Numbered from the stretch's first letter, positions 35,867-46,230 are shown. The stretch: 64,000 bases of DNA from Thermophilibacter provencensis (GCF_030372065.1 NZ_JAUDEA010000012.1:1-64000); one strand, 5' to 3'. Numbers and translations: made by a program. The notes: generated from the sequence alone by a model not told the origin.

Positions 35867-36947
35867 CTAGCTTTTCTCGTTTCCAGATTCATCGGAACCA
35901 GCGCCTTGAGAACCGGATACCGAATGCTTTGACGGGTCCCTTCCCGGCCTCGCCGGGTCATAGGGGGCCTGGTCGCGCATCACCGCGAAGACGATGTGGC
36001 AGAGCTTCCTGGCGACCGCCGTCACCGCCACGCGGTGGCACTTGCCCTCGGCCCGCTTTCTCTCGTAGAAGGCCCTGAGCGTCGGGTCGTACTGACGCGC
36101 CCTGTTGGCGGCGAGCCAGAGCGCCCGCCTGAGGTACGGCGAGCCGTGCTTCGTGATGGGCCCTCCGCCGCTGTCGAACTTGCCCGACTGGCTGACCGAC
36201 GAGTTGAGCCCGGCGTAGCTCACGAGCGCCGCCGCGTTGCGGAAGCGCCCTATGTCGCCTATCTCGGCGACGATCTTGGCCCCTGTCGTGTACGAGACGC
36301 CGGGGATGGTGAGGACGAGCGGCTCAACCCTCTCGAGCAGCTCGCGGACCTTTCGCTCCACCTCGGCGCACTCGCCGTCGAGGAAGTCCATCTGGCGCAC
36401 GAGCGACCTCACCTGGAACGACGCCGCCGCCTCGCCGAGCCTGATGCCGACCGAGGCCTTGGCGAGCGCCTTGAGCTCGGCGGCCTTGCCGCCCATCCGC
36501 CTGCTGCCGCGCGCGGCCTCGGAGATGTCGCGCTGCAGCAAGTCGACCCTCCTGCGGGCCAGCTCCGACGGCAGGGGGCTCTTGGAGAGCACCGCGCGGC
36601 TGCCCGCACCGAACACGTCCGACCATGCCGACGCGTACTCCGGGAAGTAGGAGTCAAGCAGGCACGTGCACTGGGTCTTCACCTCGGCGAGCTCGGCCTT
36701 GAACGTCTGGTGGTAGCGGGTGAGCGTCCTGAGCGACTGCACCTCGTCGGTGGCGAGCCTCATCGGGTCGTACTGGCCGATGCGCAGCGCCTCGGCGATG
36801 AGCCCCGCGTCGACGCGGTCGTTCTTCACGCCCGAGAGGCCCTTGATCCTGCGAACGGCCTTGACCTGCGCGGGGTCGATGACTGCTGATACCGCTAATG
36901 AAAAACCAACCATCCGCGCAAACGTTTCGCGCCGGGCACCGTCAAGA
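35867..36947 (-). pseudogene. IS110-family transposase lacking its N-terminus
   Basis: About 350 residues match IS110: LSGVKNDRVDAGLIAEALR from the end of the DEDD domain, and the Transposase_20 half LTIPGVSYTTGAKIVAEIGD ... KHGSPYLRRALW. The first catalytic Asp region is missing. The open frame runs into the end of the adjacent IS256-type element at 36948, so its apparent start GTG 36958 lies in that element. The transposase should be inactive. Confidence 0.8.
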
Positions 36948-38263
36948 TTCTTGCGCACTTTCCGACAGCCCCATAGGCCCGCCCTCCGGTACGGCTACCC
37001 CTCCAGCAGAGTCACGTCCAGGTAGCGACGAGAGCCCCACTCGCTCTCCGCGACGTACTTGAGCCTGGCGGTCACGAGCATGAGGGCGCTCTTCCCGTCG
37101 GGGAAGGTGCCGACCACACGGGTGCGCCTGCGTATCTCCCTGTTCAGGCGCTCGATCGCGTTATTGGTGCGTATGCGCCGCCAGTGCTCGCGCGGGAACC
37201 TCGTGTAGGTCAGGGTCTCCGCATAGCCGTTCCTCACGACCTTGGCGGCCTCCCCGAGCCTCATGCCGTCGAGGCCGGCGGCCACCTCCAGCGCCTTGGC
37301 CTCGGCGGCCTCGCGCGACTCCATGGCGTGGATCGCCTTGAGCATGGCCGCGACCTTGGCTCGCCTGGACTTGGGCACCCTGGCGAGAACGTTACGGTAG
37401 AAGTGCACGGTGCAGCGCTGGTAGGCGGCGCCGGGAAAGACCTCGGCGATGGACCCCACCATGCCGGCGGCCTTGTCCCCCGTGAACATGCGCGCGCCGC
37501 GCAGCCCCCGCGACCTCAGCCAAGAGGGGAACTCGCGCCAGCACTCGGCCGACTCCGTGAACCCCTCCGCGGCGCCGATGACCTCGCGGCAGCCGTCGTC
37601 GTCGGCGCCTATGGCGACCATCACGGCGACGTTCTCGTAGCTGCCGCCCCAGCCGCGCTTCAGGTAGATGCCGTCGACGCAGGCGTAGGGGTGGGCGCGT
37701 TCGAGCGGCCTGTTGCGCCACTCCTCGACGGCCTCGAAGGCCTTCTCGTTCAGGTTCGAGACGGTGGCGGCCGAGACGCTCGAGCCCCAGAGGATCTCGG
37801 AGACGTCCTCTATCCTGCGGGTCGAGACCCCGGCGAGGCACGTCTCGATCATCGCCTCCTCGACCGAGGTCTCCCGGCGCCGGCAGCGCTCGATGATGAC
37901 CGTTGTGAACCGCATGCCCTTGAGCTTGGGCATCCTGATCGTCACCTCGCCGGGCGTCGTCGCGAGCTTCCGCTCGTAGTGCCCGGCGCGGTAGGCCTCG
38001 CGGTCAGCGGTGCGCTCGTAGCGCTCGGCGCCCACAAGGTCGCCGGCCTCCTCCTCGAGGAGCCCGTTCAGCGTGTCCTCGACGGTCCTCCTGACGAGCT
38101 CGCGAAGGTCGGCCCTCAACGACTCCTCGTTCAAAGATGCAATGGGTTCGGGCATGGCTCCTCCTCCAGCATGTTTCTTGTCTAGGCAACTCGAATCATA
38201 CCGGGGCGGGCCGCGCCCTCCTTCCTTACCTGGACGCTATTCCGCTGTCAAAGTGCGCAAGAA
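36948..38263 (-). mobile_element. IS256-type insertion sequence
   Basis: TTCTTGCGCACTTT at 36948-36961 is repeated inverted at 38250-38263 around a single transposase gene, giving about 1.3 kb, a normal size for the family. I find no flanking target duplication. A further IS-end-like motif at 38295-38317 leaves the true outer right end uncertain. Confidence 0.7.
36995..38155 (-). CDS. IS256-family (mutator-type) transposase, intact
   Basis: A 386-residue DDE transposase. The catalytic residues are in ACVDGIYLKRGW (D), MFTGDKAAG (D) and TNNAIERLNREIRRRTRVVG (E), with the family CxxH motif in QRCTVHFYRN. The start ATG 38155 has GGAGGAGG just upstream. Length and all motifs are complete, so this copy may still be active. 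It borders the truncated IS110 gene. Confidence 0.92.
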   Translation of the reverse strand: MPEPIASLNEESLRADLRELVRRTVEDTLNGLLEEEAGDLVGAERYERTADREAYRAGHYERKLATTPGEVTIRMPKLKGMRFTTVIIERCRRRETSVEEAMIETCLAGVSTRRIEDVSEILWGSSVSAATVSNLNEKAFEAVEEWRNRPLERAHPYACVDGIYLKRGWGGSYENVAVMVAIGADDDGCREVIGAAEGFTESAECWREFPSWLRSRGLRGARMFTGDKAAGMVGSIAEVFPGAAYQRCTVHFYRNVLARVPKSRRAKVAAMLKAIHAMESREAAEAKALEVAAGLDGMRLGEAAKVVRNGYAETLTYTRFPREHWRRIRTNNAIERLNREIRRRTRVVGTFPDGKSALMLVTARLKYVAESEWGSRRYLDVTLLEG

Positions 38264-38387
38264 ATTGTACGTTACCGATTCCGGCCGGAGACCCCCTACA
38301 CCACTTTTCGCGACACTACCGACCCCTGGGGTGTAAAGGCGCTCTTGCATCCTGCCACATCCGTCGTGGCCCCTCCGTTACCGCACA

Positions 38388-38427
38388 AACAAAAGGCGGC
38401 GGCCGCGCACGCCACGCGACCGCCGCC
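38388..38427 (-). terminator. Terminator of the capsule operon
   Basis: GGCGGCGGCCGCG (38395-38407) pairs, with one mismatch, with 38415-38427; on the minus strand TTTTGTTTG follows. It is 24 bases after the stop of the last operon gene. The remainder of 38264-38450 holds only the IS-end motif at 38295-38317. Confidence 0.85.
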
Positions 38428-38450
38428 CATCCGTAACCAATTGAGATTCC

Positions 38451-40040
38451 CTACGAGAGGAGCCCTCGCACCTCCCGCACGAGCTTGGCAAGAAGCCCCT
38501 CAGCCTCCTCCGACGTCTCGCCCTTAGCGAACACGTAGGCCTTCACCTTGGGCTCGGTTCCACTCGGACGCACCAGCACGCGCGACCCGCCAGCAAGACG
38601 CCACTCGAGCACGTTGGAGGGCGGAAGGACCTGGGCGGGAGAGCCCGGAAGAGGATTCACCACGGGCATGGGCGCGCCAGGGGCGTAGTCGATGACGCGC
38701 TCCACCGCGAGCCCGCCCAGCTCCGCGAGCGGCTCGGAGCGCAGCGCGTCCATAACGGCCGCCATGCGCTCCGCGCCATCCTCCCCTTCGTAGGCAACGG
38801 ACACCTGCTCGTTGCCCCAGTGCCCGTACCGATCGTAGAGCGCCCGCATCGCCTCCCAGAGGTCGAGCCCGCGTGCCTTCCAGTACGCCGCCAGCTCACA
38901 TGCGAGCACGCAGGACACCACGGCGTCCTTGTCTCGCACGTAGGTGCCCGCCAGGTAGCCGTAGCTCTCCTCAAGGCCAAAAAGAAAGTCGCTCTCGCGA
39001 CCCTGGCGTTCCAGTATGCCGATCTGCTCGCCGCAGAACTTGAATCCCGTGAGCGTGCGCCTGAGCTCGAGCCCGTGCACCCGCGCCAGGTCGTCCGCCA
39101 TCGGCGCCGAGACGATCGTGGTCACCACCACCTTGTGCGACATGTCCTCGCCCGCGGCCCCAGCGCGCGTGGCCAAGAAGTCGAGCAGGAGCAGCCCGAG
39201 CTCGTTGCCCGTGAGCAGCTTCCATTCGCCGTCGTGCGGGACCGCGACGCCCACGCGGTCTGCGTCCGGGTCCGTGGCGAGAAGTACATCCGCCCCAACG
39301 CGCTGGCCGAGCGCAACCCCCAACTCGAGCGCCGCCGGCTCCTCAGGGTTGGGCTTGGGGCACGTGGGGAAGTCGCCGTTGGGTTCGGCCTGCTCGGGAA
39401 CCACGTGAAGGTCCGTCACGCCGATTCCCGCGAGCGTGCGCGACACGAGCTCGAGCCCCGTGCCGTTGAGCGGGGTGTAGGCAACGCGCAGGCCCGAGCA
39501 GTCGGCGCCCGTGGACTGCGCCAGGACAGCGTCGCAGTAGCGGTCGAGCACGTCGTCCGGAATCAGGCCGATAAGCCCCGACTCCACACCCTCCTCGTAA
39601 GCAACCGCTTGCACGCTGTCGGGGCCGACAGCGTTAATCTCGTCCTGGATCTCAGCGGCAGCAGCAACGGTAATCTGACAGCCGTCAGCGCCGTAGACCT
39701 TGTAGCCGTTGTACTCCTTGGGGTTGTGCGATGCGGTGATGACAACTCCCGCTGAGCATCCCAGCTCACGCACCGCAAACGAGAGCGCCGGCGTTGGCTC
39801 GACACGCGGGAAGAGCAGCGCTCGAATGCCGTTTCCGGCAAGCACCTCCGCCGCGCGCCGCGCGAACTCATCGCTGCAATGGCGGGAGTCGCGGCAAATC
39901 GCGACGGAGGGGACGGCGAAGCGCTCGCGAAGGTGGTTCGCGAACCCCTGAGTCACGCGGGCGACAGCCCCCTCATTTATGCGCCCAGCTTCCTCGCCCA
40001 GCTTCCCTCTGACTCCGCCGGTACCGAACTTTATACTCAT
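38451..40040 (-). CDS. Phosphoglucomutase/phosphomannomutase
   Basis: A 529-residue alpha-D-phosphohexomutase. The phosphoserine loop is TASHNPKEYNG, the metal loop DPDADRVG, the sugar-specificity loop region is FGLEESYGYLAG and the phosphate-binding loop RPSGTEPK. Within this operon, next to a mannose-1-phosphate guanylyltransferase, it probably makes mannose-1-phosphate, although glucose-1-phosphate for the rml pathway is also possible. It is the last gene of the operon, 41 bases after the flippase gene. Confidence 0.9.
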   Translation of the reverse strand: MSIKFGTGGVRGKLGEEAGRINEGAVARVTQGFANHLRERFAVPSVAICRDSRHCSDEFARRAAEVLAGNGIRALLFPRVEPTPALSFAVRELGCSAGVVITASHNPKEYNGYKVYGADGCQITVAAAAEIQDEINAVGPDSVQAVAYEEGVESGLIGLIPDDVLDRYCDAVLAQSTGADCSGLRVAYTPLNGTGLELVSRTLAGIGVTDLHVVPEQAEPNGDFPTCPKPNPEEPAALELGVALGQRVGADVLLATDPDADRVGVAVPHDGEWKLLTGNELGLLLLDFLATRAGAAGEDMSHKVVVTTIVSAPMADDLARVHGLELRRTLTGFKFCGEQIGILERQGRESDFLFGLEESYGYLAGTYVRDKDAVVSCVLACELAAYWKARGLDLWEAMRALYDRYGHWGNEQVSVAYEGEDGAERMAAVMDALRSEPLAELGGLAVERVIDYAPGAPMPVVNPLPGSPAQVLPPSNVLEWRLAGGSRVLVRPSGTEPKVKAYVFAKGETSEEAEGLLAKLVREVRGLLS

Positions 40041-40081
40041 TTGTTTCGCATCTCCAATAACAGGACCAGATTGGTCCTTGG

Positions 40082-41488
40082 CTAAATCCGTCGCCTCAGC
40101 AGGTCAAGCATTTCGGCAGCACGTTCCCGACATACCAGAAGGTGCATACAGCAAAATGCCAACGTCACAAGGGCCGCACACACTGAAGAGAGAAGCAATC
40201 CGCTCAAAATAAATGCAGCCGTTACTAGAAACTCGGAAAGCCCAACTAAACTCTTCGGAGCACCGGTTCGCTTCGAAACAAACCAATCGAGGTAATAGCT
40301 TCTAATTACAATGGCACTCACCATCGAGATGAAGACACCGTAGACTGAGTCGAACACCGATATTGCAATTGCAGTACCAATGGCGCTGAAAGTGGTTGTC
40401 AGCAGGTTGACTGTCAACATCCGAGCCTCTAGGCGTTTGACTTTGAGATAGGTAAAGCACGATATGTTTACCTTGCTATCGTATACGCAAATTGGAATTA
40501 GATACATAAAGAATTGAAGACTATCTTGATAGTCGGGAAGCCATAGAGACAGCATCGCGACTATCGGAAAGTACAGCAGGTACATACACGGAAAGAAGAT
40601 TCCCATAAAGTCTCTTGAAAAGATGAAGAATCCATCAATCTCTCTCTCCCCGGATTGGCGCAGCGCCGGGAACAGCACCATACTTGCCTGATTGACGAAA
40701 GCAAGAAAAAATGTGGTGAGAGACAGCGAAAGCGAGACCTTGCCAAACACCTCGATTCCCCATGCAGCGTCTATGGCAAAGCGCGACAAACCAACAATAA
40801 GCGTGCTGGCGAGATTGGCTATTGTCAACTTGATTCCAACTCGGATGCTAGAAATCGCCGCGCGAGCAGTTTCTCTAACGTTCGCCAATCCCGAACGCAA
40901 GACACCCTTGAACTCGCACAGACAGTACGCTAAACCAATTGCATTTGACAGAAGGTTAAGCAGCACATATGGCACAAAGTTCCGAACTCCCCCAAGGAAC
41001 AACGCGCCGAGAAACGCAAGGTAGGCAATCCTCTCTACGATGGTAAACATTGAGGATTTCTTCGTTTCGTTTACTGCCTGCAGAACTCCCGTGATATATA
41101 GACAGGCGTTCTGGATTATCAAGAATATTGCCACGCAGAATATGACTAGCCTTCGGCCAAATTCCAGATTTGCCATAAATGCGAAGAGACCGAGGCCAAA
41201 CGCAATAATCGACTCGTATAGCAGTCCAAACGCAAACTGGGACGAGATAAGACTTCTGTTGATTGTCGCCCAGGTTTTACCGCCGTTTATTAGGTAGACA
41301 CCATCATTAAGTCCTAAGCTGAACAGCTTTACGTATGACGCGTAAAAAACGAATAGCTGCCAATATCCGAACTGTGTCACCCCGAGAAACTTGGGCACTA
41401 TCAGCGTTTGAACAACGCTCAGCAGCATCGCAACGCTTTGAGCCATAAAAGCAACTGCTGCGTTGCCTACTACTTCTTTCCAATTCAT
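40082..41488 (-). CDS. Wzx-like polysaccharide flippase
   Basis: A 468-residue membrane protein with 12-14 predicted helices and the N-terminal pattern AQSVAMLLSVVQTLIVPKFLG typical of MOP-family polysaccharide exporters. It would flip lipid-linked repeat units across the membrane. Its start overlaps the stop of the upstream polymerase-like gene by four bases. GC content is clearly lower than in the housekeeping genes of the window, as for most of the middle of this operon. Confidence 0.8.
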   Translation of the reverse strand: MNWKEVVGNAAVAFMAQSVAMLLSVVQTLIVPKFLGVTQFGYWQLFVFYASYVKLFSLGLNDGVYLINGGKTWATINRSLISSQFAFGLLYESIIAFGLGLFAFMANLEFGRRLVIFCVAIFLIIQNACLYITGVLQAVNETKKSSMFTIVERIAYLAFLGALFLGGVRNFVPYVLLNLLSNAIGLAYCLCEFKGVLRSGLANVRETARAAISSIRVGIKLTIANLASTLIVGLSRFAIDAAWGIEVFGKVSLSLSLTTFFLAFVNQASMVLFPALRQSGEREIDGFFIFSRDFMGIFFPCMYLLYFPIVAMLSLWLPDYQDSLQFFMYLIPICVYDSKVNISCFTYLKVKRLEARMLTVNLLTTTFSAIGTAIAISVFDSVYGVFISMVSAIVIRSYYLDWFVSKRTGAPKSLVGLSEFLVTAAFILSGLLLSSVCAALVTLAFCCMHLLVCRERAAEMLDLLRRRI

Positions 41489-42843
41489 AGAGCTTGACCG
41501 CTTGAATTATCCGCGCGTTCCCCGCCCAATAAATGTGGGTCGGCCCTCCGTGATGCCATGCCCCCCTTTTGTAGGGCCGCAAAGAGAATCGAGATTCCAA
41601 CCCAGAAGTACGGTCGAAGCATATTTTGATTTGCCTGCAGAAGCAGAAACTGTATTGCAACACCAGCAGCCAGCCCTTTTGTGAGCAGCGAGCACGCATC
41701 GCGCTTGCTTACGAATGGCCGGAAAAGGCAAGTTGTAAGCACAAAAAACAACCATGCAAGCGCCCCAAACACCCCCGTCGCCACCGCCACTTCGAGCGTC
41801 GTATTTATCCCCAACCCATTGGTCGAGTAGGGAATATCCAGGTATGTCGCAAGTGCCGGGTCAACTCCACCCAGACTCACGCCCAGCAGCGGGGATTGAA
41901 CAAATAGGGCAAGCAGGCTGCCCATTCGGCTTAGCCTGTCGCCGCTAGAGTGCGCACTAGTTCCAAACAGTCCCGAACCAGCAAAAAATGTATTAATTAA
42001 ATCATATTTTTGTCCAATGAGACCAACGATGCAGACTATGACTATCACAATAGCCACGAGGGGAACCGCGCGCCTAACACTTATGTTAGACCCAAATGAG
42101 CGGCCGCATAACGCAGACTTTAAGGCCATGATCACGCGGAGTACCACCCAAAGCGCCATGGCGCCCCACCCTAGCTTTGATGTTGAAAGAAGAATCGACA
42201 AAGTAAGCACCAGGAGACATCCATACCCCATCCGTCTGGAAAGAACGATAAAACTGCCCTTTTCCGCCAGGTATGCAAGCGTGACCCACGCTGCAATCAG
42301 ATATGTCGAGTAGTAGGAGGGCTCGAAGGAAAAGCCGTTGATTCTCCCGAACCCTGTCTGACCAAACTGCGTAACAAACAAGTACACGCCAACATGTGAG
42401 AGCGCGAACTGAAGTAAGCCAAATAGAGCCACAATCGAGGAGCCAACAAGATACCACCGCGCCAGAAAGGAAACAGATACATCCCCGCGCTCGGTCAGGC
42501 CATAAGCGGCAACTAGAAAGATAACGTTGATGAGCAGCCAGCCTTCATATCCAATTGCATTTGTGAGACTCTCCGATCTGAAAACGAACACTGTGTTGAG
42601 GCAGACAAACACCAAGAGAGCAATGAAGCTCTTGTCTCTTAATATCCCTCTGTAGTGTCCCTTACCGCCTAATGCTATGCACGCCAGACACATCTCTGCA
42701 ATTTGGCAATAGCGGATAGTTGCCCCCGCCACCTCGAGAGTAAGAAAGATATCAAAACTGCAAGTTAATATAGCAGATGCCACCAGAAAACGCGTCACCG
42801 ATGCACGTATGTTTCTCGACTTATTTAGTGCTTGGCTGTGCAT
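41485..42843 (-). CDS. Wzy/O-antigen-ligase-like membrane protein
   Basis: About 452 residues with ten or more helices and a large external loop. The segment GRINGFSFEPSYYSTYLIAA and the downstream region with GLGINTTLEVAVATGVFGAL resemble O-antigen polymerases and ligases. It likely polymerises the capsule repeat unit. ATG 42843 (AGGACAAGTA upstream) is preferred over ATG 42858, which sits directly on its AAGGA. It is placed between the glycosyltransferase and flippase genes. Confidence 0.75.
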   Translation of the reverse strand: MHSQALNKSRNIRASVTRFLVASAILTCSFDIFLTLEVAGATIRYCQIAEMCLACIALGGKGHYRGILRDKSFIALLVFVCLNTVFVFRSESLTNAIGYEGWLLINVIFLVAAYGLTERGDVSVSFLARWYLVGSSIVALFGLLQFALSHVGVYLFVTQFGQTGFGRINGFSFEPSYYSTYLIAAWVTLAYLAEKGSFIVLSRRMGYGCLLVLTLSILLSTSKLGWGAMALWVVLRVIMALKSALCGRSFGSNISVRRAVPLVAIVIVIVCIVGLIGQKYDLINTFFAGSGLFGTSAHSSGDRLSRMGSLLALFVQSPLLGVSLGGVDPALATYLDIPYSTNGLGINTTLEVAVATGVFGALAWLFFVLTTCLFRPFVSKRDACSLLTKGLAAGVAIQFLLLQANQNMLRPYFWVGISILFAALQKGGMASRRADPHLLGGERADNSSGQAL

Positions 42844-42851
42844 TACTTGTC

Positions 42852-43904
42852 CTAACATTCCTTAGTAATATAGGCATACAGTTCAGTGGCCGTCCTGTCC
42901 CAACTAAAGTTGTCCAGCACCGTCTTGGCCGGCGCAACTTTTTCGGCTAGCACGTTTGACAGACAAACCTGTGGGTTATCGGGGTCAATGTAATGAACGG
43001 AGCTGCCATACACCTCGTGCATCGTGTCCGTATCCGACACTATAGCTTGGGCCCCACACGCGAGCGCCTCCATAGGAGGAATGCCGAATCCCTCATAGTA
43101 TGTCGGAAACAGAAATGCCTTGCAGTTCATTAGAAGCGTCTTAGCGTCTTGATCGGACACGTATCCTAAAAAGAAGAGATTGTCCGGTTGCTTCACGCCC
43201 ATATCATCAAAGTAGCGCTCAAGGTTACGCCCGCCCGCAATCGCAAACTTCTCCTCGGGGTTATATTGGGCTACCTGAGCAATCCATTTGAAATTCTTAT
43301 TATATGTCACTGATGACATTGAGAAGAAGTAGCTGCCGGGAGCAATCTGGGAATAGCGCTCGAATGTATCCTTTGCCGGAAGTATCCTCTGGATATGCTG
43401 CCAACCGCAACCAGACACCCGTATTTTTTGGGGGCTAACGTGATACGTGCTGATAATCTCTCGTTTGGAGAACTCAGTATCAGTCAATATTTTCTCGGTT
43501 CGGTTAAATTGCACCCAGAAGTTCGCAATATGCCAAAACCTCGACAGCTTATCCCTAAGCGTTACAAAGAACTGAGGGTTTACCTTATAGTTAACGCCAT
43601 GCGCAACGATTAGCCCGTGGGGGTACAGAATAGGCACCACGCTGAGCATGTTGACGCAGGGAAGCTTATGGCGGCGTAACCAAAGCGGCAACGTCAGCTG
43701 CTCCCAGGGAATGCCTCCCCTGCCTCTCAGCTGAACCACTTCGATGTTATTGAGCTGAGGGATATCCTTGGCATCTTGCGGTACGACAAGAATCAGCTCA
43801 CCCGGGCTGCATAGGGTATCGAGCTGACAGAGCACCTCTCGCGCGTATCGCTGCATACCCGTTATGCTCTCGGACAGAAACTTGCCATTGATTGCATATC
43901 TCAT
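42852..43904 (-). CDS. GT4-type glycosyltransferase
   Basis: A 350-residue protein. The N-terminus FLSESITGMQRYAREVL and the C-terminal donor-site motif FLFPTYYEGFGIPPMEALACG identify a GT-B, family 4 transferase. The YEGFG glutamates would bind the nucleotide-sugar. It is probably retaining and adds one sugar of the repeat unit; the sugar is unknown. Two bases separate it from the upstream iron-sulfur gene. Confidence 0.88.
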   Translation of the reverse strand: MRYAINGKFLSESITGMQRYAREVLCQLDTLCSPGELILVVPQDAKDIPQLNNIEVVQLRGRGGIPWEQLTLPLWLRRHKLPCVNMLSVVPILYPHGLIVAHGVNYKVNPQFFVTLRDKLSRFWHIANFWVQFNRTEKILTDTEFSKREIISTYHVSPQKIRVSGCGWQHIQRILPAKDTFERYSQIAPGSYFFSMSSVTYNKNFKWIAQVAQYNPEEKFAIAGGRNLERYFDDMGVKQPDNLFFLGYVSDQDAKTLLMNCKAFLFPTYYEGFGIPPMEALACGAQAIVSDTDTMHEVYGSSVHYIDPDNPQVCLSNVLAEKVAPAKTVLDNFSWDRTATELYAYITKEC

Positions 43905-43906
43905 GA

Positions 43907-45112
43907 TTAGCCCGCCTCTCTGAGCTTATGCAAAACCCTTTTGATAGCGGCCTTGAAGCCCTCGGGGAGCAGTTGCTTTATCCTATCGGCTAGGGTTATT
44001 TGCAAGCGTAGATTAATATCGCGTTCAGGATGCTCAGAATCGTACCGCATCGCCCTCATGGCATCGCGACCTGATGGGCGCAGCGTTGGCTGTTCGAGGT
44101 TGATTTGGCTATACGAAGCCGGAAGTCGTTCAAACATGAACCGCTGTTTGGTCTCTTCCCACAGCTGCCGGCCTTTAACCGAGTTGATCGAGCAAAAGCT
44201 CAGCCCATCAGAGTTTGGGAGCCCCGAATCAAGGACACCATAGTCACCTATTGTGAAGTCTCCCACGCGCCGCTCACACGAGAACGGACAGGTGTAGCAC
44301 GACTCACGTAGTATCCGATTATGGTAAAACGAGCTGCCAAAGGGATCGTCAAGGGCCCTGCCACCGACCTCAAAGGCTTCACTGCTCTTTTCGCCCAATC
44401 TATTAATGACAAAGAGCAGAGTGTGATTTCGTGGGTGTGCGTCCAACTTCTTCGATCGGAAGCTGACGCCTACAACTTTTCCCCGGTGCTTCTCCTCAAT
44501 CTCGGTTACGTAATGACGCCAAACGCCGCGACTGGCAACACCGTGACAGACCAAATCGACCGTCCAAAGATTCGGCCGGTCTGCCCCCAGGTATCGCGTC
44601 AAAGCGGCAACCTGACAGGGAGTGCCGGTGAATAACACCAGCTTTCCGGAATCCAGAGCACCCTTTATGTTCCTGTATAGCTCTGGGTCAACGTAGCTTT
44701 GCACGTACTTCGACCCCTGCATGGGCATGACTTCCTCGCGCGAGCATGCCATCACGTGGGTTGGAAGCATATCGTTGTCCATAGCACAGCCGACCACAAT
44801 GCCACTGCGACCTATAACTTCGTTTGCTAGCCCCCAGAACACCCCGCCCGACGAGCTTCTTGCAAGCGCGTCTCTATCGTTGAGCTGAACCGTGTAGTAC
44901 TCGCCCTTTGTATTGAAGGGGGCGGCCGGGGAAAGCGCCGGGCAAACTCCCTCACATCGCCCGCAGGCTACACAACGTGATTCATCGACCTGTGGATACA
45001 GGAAGCCATCCTGCCCATAAGTCATCTCTATGCAGTCGGTCGGGCACGCCGCTGCGCAAGCGGCGCAGCCGAAGCACTGCTCCTTCGGCAGAGTTTCGAT
45101 AGGTGACGTCAT
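43907..45112 (-). CDS. Coenzyme F420 hydrogenase/dehydrogenase beta-type ferredoxin protein of a glycan cluster
   Basis: 401 residues. Two [4Fe-4S] motifs at the N-terminus (CFGCAACAAACP and CVACGRCEGVCP) precede an FrhB-type domain (RSSSGGVFWGLANEV, LFTGTPCQVAALTRYL, DLVCHGVAS, GDYGVLD). Such proteins often accompany polysaccharide pyruvyltransferase-like genes, as here, where the start overlaps the stop of that gene by four bases. The reaction is not known; a redox modification of the glycan or of an intermediate is the usual suggestion. Confidence 0.83.
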   Translation of the reverse strand: MTSPIETLPKEQCFGCAACAAACPTDCIEMTYGQDGFLYPQVDESRCVACGRCEGVCPALSPAAPFNTKGEYYTVQLNDRDALARSSSGGVFWGLANEVIGRSGIVVGCAMDNDMLPTHVMACSREEVMPMQGSKYVQSYVDPELYRNIKGALDSGKLVLFTGTPCQVAALTRYLGADRPNLWTVDLVCHGVASRGVWRHYVTEIEEKHRGKVVGVSFRSKKLDAHPRNHTLLFVINRLGEKSSEAFEVGGRALDDPFGSSFYHNRILRESCYTCPFSCERRVGDFTIGDYGVLDSGLPNSDGLSFCSINSVKGRQLWEETKQRFMFERLPASYSQINLEQPTLRPSGRDAMRAMRYDSEHPERDINLRLQITLADRIKQLLPEGFKAAIKRVLHKLREAG

Positions 45113-46230
45113 GCGTTCCCTTCAGCTAGGGCTTCTCGCAGAAATGCACGTGACCTGCTTCTGGCTTCCATCAGGGAGGCGTTTGCTCCCTTAGGGGCAT
45201 GCATCTGCTGTGCTACCTCGAAACGCTCTCCGGCGATCACCTTTCGATTGCCCTCGCCGATCAGGTTTAAGAGTGTGTCCTTCCGAGGCTCCCTTCCCGT
45301 CTTGTTGAAGACGGCAACGAATGGCCTCTCCAACAGGAAGGAGAAGATGCATCCATGGTATGAGCTGGTCACCACGAGGCTCGCGTGCTCTATCAGGTTA
45401 ATGAACTCGGCTGGACCGGCCTCATAGCGGTTCGTGAACCCCGCGGCATCCATCGCTGGCGTCATCACGGGATTGATGACCGGAAGGCCCGTCGCTTTTG
45501 AAGCATAGAGGGCGGAACTTATAAGATCAGAGTAACTTTGATTCGCGTTTGAAAAACCATAAGCGAGGATATACTCGCCGTCGACCAGCGGCCTACGACC
45601 GAGAAACGGTTCCCACACCTCGCCGGAAGCAAGCAATGTTGGATCTAATACCACCTCGGCCTGGATGCTATGTTCGCCCAAGAACGACTGGCCTTCAAGT
45701 TCTCGGACAGATACGCTATCAAATCGCTTGACAGCGCTGAGCATCTGGACTGTCTGCTCTTTTGCCTTGCCTATGCCGTCTCCAAAGGACACGCCGTAGG
45801 CAACGGTCCGAGTAGACCTATCAAAGTCTAGATAATATGCACCGTTTGCATTATCGGGCTGGTTGAGGTTCCACAGCTGGTCACTTCCCACACACACTAC
45901 ATCATAGTTCTCTACCGCACCAGGAAGCCCATTAAGTTCAATCGGAGTGCTTGGCCAGCACGGAATATAGGATTTGCGGAACGCTGAGATGAGCCCCTCC
46001 TTCTTCTTTAGCTCTCCGTAATGCCGAAGCCCGAAGATTGATTTGCGAATGAACCCCGAGCGCTTGGTTACGAACTGTATGGGATGGCGTTTGATATCAT
46101 GCATATTTGGAACATAGTTGATGAAAGTCGCCTTATGTCCAAAGTCCTCGATGGTATGGTGCAGTGCATATGCCTGCAGCAATCCACCGTAATTCATGGT
46201 TCCATGGGTTGTAAGCATCCCGACATTCAT
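45109..46230 (-). CDS. Polysaccharide pyruvyltransferase family protein
   Basis: 373 residues of the CsaB/WcaK type: MLTTHGTMNYGGLLQAYAL at the N-terminus, VVCVGSDQLWN in the middle, and a GT-B-like second half with SLVVTSSYHGCIFSFLL. These add pyruvate ketals or related groups to sugars. It forms a coupled pair with the following iron-sulfur protein gene and lies 34 bases after the reductase gene. Confidence 0.82.
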   Translation of the reverse strand: MNVGMLTTHGTMNYGGLLQAYALHHTIEDFGHKATFINYVPNMHDIKRHPIQFVTKRSGFIRKSIFGLRHYGELKKKEGLISAFRKSYIPCWPSTPIELNGLPGAVENYDVVCVGSDQLWNLNQPDNANGAYYLDFDRSTRTVAYGVSFGDGIGKAKEQTVQMLSAVKRFDSVSVRELEGQSFLGEHSIQAEVVLDPTLLASGEVWEPFLGRRPLVDGEYILAYGFSNANQSYSDLISSALYASKATGLPVINPVMTPAMDAAGFTNRYEAGPAEFINLIEHASLVVTSSYHGCIFSFLLERPFVAVFNKTGREPRKDTLLNLIGEGNRKVIAGERFEVAQQMHAPKGANASLMEARSRSRAFLREALAEGNA

